Positions 5,809 to 7,247 of a stretch of 7,247 bases of DNA are shown here, in pieces. The position numbers and the translations under genes were made by a program. Under the pieces are notes generated by a model, which was given only the letters and a program-made list of their open reading frames with translations, had not been told where the DNA came from and did no database searches. Each line of letters begins with the position of its first letter. Within the stretch, counting starts at the first letter, position 1. Source of the stretch: JBHAEP01 sp041855665 (lineage in GTDB: Bacteria; Patescibacteriota; Saccharimonadia; Saccharimonadales; Saccharimonadaceae); the NCBI GenBank assembly GCA_041855665.1, contig JBHAEP010000021.1:1-7247 (forward strand), given 5' to 3'.

Positions 5809-7247
5809 AAAAACCAAAAAATCCCGCATTAATGCGACACTTTTTGCCAATGCATTTTTCAGTAGTTTTGGCTTTAATCTTAGGTCAAATTATAATTATT
5901 CTAGCGATAATATTTCTAGGAATCAACGCTAGCAGAGTAGACTTAATAGCTAACACTCCGTTTACTATCGCACTACTTATAGCCGCACTTTTCACAATAC
6001 TATCTGGCATTGGCGTAGCTATATTTAGCATATTACCACTAAAACATCTTATCTCAACTTTGATTGCTTTTTCCGACGAACCAAATAGGATAACACCACC
6101 AAACCCTAATAATCTTCAGCTCTATCCAGAAAGTTTTCGCCTAATCTTAAAGAATCTCTATCTTTTAAATGCCGGGAATTTATCTGATGCGACAAAGACA
6201 GAGGACAACAGCCAAATCCTTACCAAGGCCCTAGACCAGACAAATGCTGGCGTTGTTGTTTATGACAAAAACTTACAAATTAGCTACTACAATAAACTGG
6301 CTCCGATATCTCTTGGGAGTGATAATTTACCGAGGCTAGATTTAATATTCACCAACGAGCAGTCTCTTCATGAATGGCTTGAAGAGATTCAAATAAATCA
6401 CATACACGCCACAAAAACATGGCAGAGAATTGCCAATAAACTCCCGGGTGAGCCGGGTAGAAAAATTTACGACCTAGTAGCTTCCTATGAAAAAGGATCC
6501 AAGGCTAAATTAACCTTAATCATGCTAGATAAAACCGAGTCATATACACCAGAAGAGGATGAATTAGACTTTATCGCATTTGCAGCCCACGAGCTACGCG
6601 GCCCAATTACCGTTATTCGTGGCTACCTTGACGTCTTAAATCAAGAATTCAACCAAAACACCACAAAAGAACAACATGAACTAATGGAACGACTCATAGT
6701 TTCTTCTAGTCGACTCAGCAGCTATATAAACAACATCTTAAATGCTTCTAGGTTTGACAGGCGACACCTAAAAGTCCACATGAGAGAAACATCTGTCGCT
6801 GATATATACAGCTCCATATCAGACGACATGAAACTGCGCGCCTTCACTCAAAACCGCTTACTGCATGTCAATATACCAGACAGCTTACCGAATGTAGCAG
6901 CTGACCCCGCAAGTATAAGCGAAGTCTTTGGAAACCTGATCGACAATGCTATTAAATACAGTAATGAGGGCGGGATTGTTAAAGTTATTGCAGAGCAAAA
7001 AGGTGATTATGTTGAGGTGAAGATTGTCGACCGCGGAATCGGCATGCCTAGTCATGTCGTAGGTAATCTTTTCCAAAAATTTTATCGCAGCCACCGCAGC
7101 CGAGAAACTGTTGCTGGAACTGGAATTGGCTTATATATAGTCAAGGCTTTCGTGGAATCAAATGGCGGAGAAGTAGCGGTAACGAGCGTAGAAGGCGAGG
7201 GATCGACCTTTAGTTTTACGCTACCAATTTATGAAAAAGTTAAAGAT
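5799..7247 (+). CDS. Membrane sensor histidine kinase, HisKA/HATPase_c (3' end beyond window)
   Basis: 483 codons are open to the right edge with no stop; nearly the whole kinase is present. Two membrane helices at about 21-43 and 55-80 are joined by only about 11 residues outside, so there is no room for a sensor domain there. A PAS-like region follows (about 140-250, with TNAGVVVYDKNLQISYYN at 148-165). The dimerisation/phosphoacceptor domain has FAAHELRGPIT, with H264 the phosphorylated histidine. The ATPase domain shows the N box NLIDNAIKYS (N379, N383), the G1 box DRGIGM (411-416), an F-box-like LFQKFYRS and the G2 box GTGIGL (440-445), then GSTFSFTLP near the end, as in the family. All catalytic boxes look intact. 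The residue four after the histidine is Gly, where most relatives have Thr or Asn. The ATG at 5799 overlaps the DUF3048 gene by 10 bases. No response regulator is seen before it; one may lie downstream. Confidence 0.93.
   Translation, partial: MAIKKPKNPALMRHFLPMHFSVVLALILGQIIIILAIIFLGINASRVDLIANTPFTIALLIAALFTILSGIGVAIFSILPLKHLISTLIAFSDEPNRITPPNPNNLQLYPESFRLILKNLYLLNAGNLSDATKTEDNSQILTKALDQTNAGVVVYDKNLQISYYNKLAPISLGSDNLPRLDLIFTNEQSLHEWLEEIQINHIHATKTWQRIANKLPGEPGRKIYDLVASYEKGSKAKLTLIMLDKTESYTPEEDELDFIAFAAHELRGPITVIRGYLDVLNQEFNQNTTKEQHELMERLIVSSSRLSSYINNILNASRFDRRHLKVHMRETSVADIYSSISDDMKLRAFTQNRLLHVNIPDSLPNVAADPASISEVFGNLIDNAIKYSNEGGIVKVIAEQKGDYVEVKIVDRGIGMPSHVVGNLFQKFYRSHRSRETVAGTGIGLYIVKAFVESNGGEVAVTSVEGEGSTFSFTLPIYEKVKD

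Noticed and set aside
1..7247. CRISPR array, insertion sequence, rRNA, riboswitch or toxin-antitoxin system
   Set aside because: No regularly spaced repeats, transposase motifs, rRNA-like sequence or long structured leaders were found; the leaders here are short or absent.

Overview
This window looks like a piece of chromosome from a small-genome, moderately AT-rich bacterium. The best guess is a member of the Candidatus Saccharibacteria (TM7) or a related Patescibacteria group. This rests on tight intergenic spacing, promoters that abut start codons, a zinc-free GluRS with a KLGKR signature loop, and membrane-anchored PEGA and DUF3048 proteins beside a poorly characterised single-pass protein. 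The placement is inference; no marker in the window settles it. The standard genetic code fits: all four complete genes end in TAA and no in-frame TGA is needed.

Layout. Bases 1-231 (minus strand) hold the N-terminal 77 codons of a Gln-rich hypothetical protein that runs off the left edge. It is divergent from a tRNA-Leu(CAA) gene at 307-394, and between them a 20-bp perfect palindrome centred on overlapping TATAAT boxes could fire in both directions. After the tRNA come two hairpins, a terminator for the tRNA and one for the convergent gene. That gene, 490-1947 on the minus strand, encodes a membrane-anchored PEGA-domain protein with a long repeat-poor, probably propeller-like, extracytoplasmic part. 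A 115-bp divergent promoter region separates it from a plus-strand gene at 2063-3145, which encodes a very basic single-pass membrane protein with a DUF4367-like C-terminal domain. Next are gltX (glutamyl-tRNA synthetase, 3199-4629), a DUF3048 (YerB-like) membrane-anchored protein (4690-5808), and a sensor histidine kinase that overlaps it by 10 bases and runs off the right edge (5799-7247).

Functional picture. tRNA-Leu and gltX are translation housekeeping. The PEGA, DUF4367-like and DUF3048 proteins are all predicted to be anchored by one N-terminal or internal membrane helix with the folded domain outside the cytoplasm, so most of the window concerns the cell envelope. The DUF3048 gene and the kinase form a translationally coupled pair, which suggests a cell-envelope sensing module. 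The kinase has almost no extracytoplasmic loop of its own, so an external partner is plausible.

The most distinctive signal is in gene expression. Three genes (PEGA, gltX, DUF3048) have a TATAAT box ending 6-9 bases before the ATG and no Shine-Dalgarno sequence, which predicts leaderless mRNAs. The other three have clear Shine-Dalgarno sequences. No mobile element, CRISPR array, rRNA or large repeat was seen, and no gene-free stretch exceeds 300 bases.
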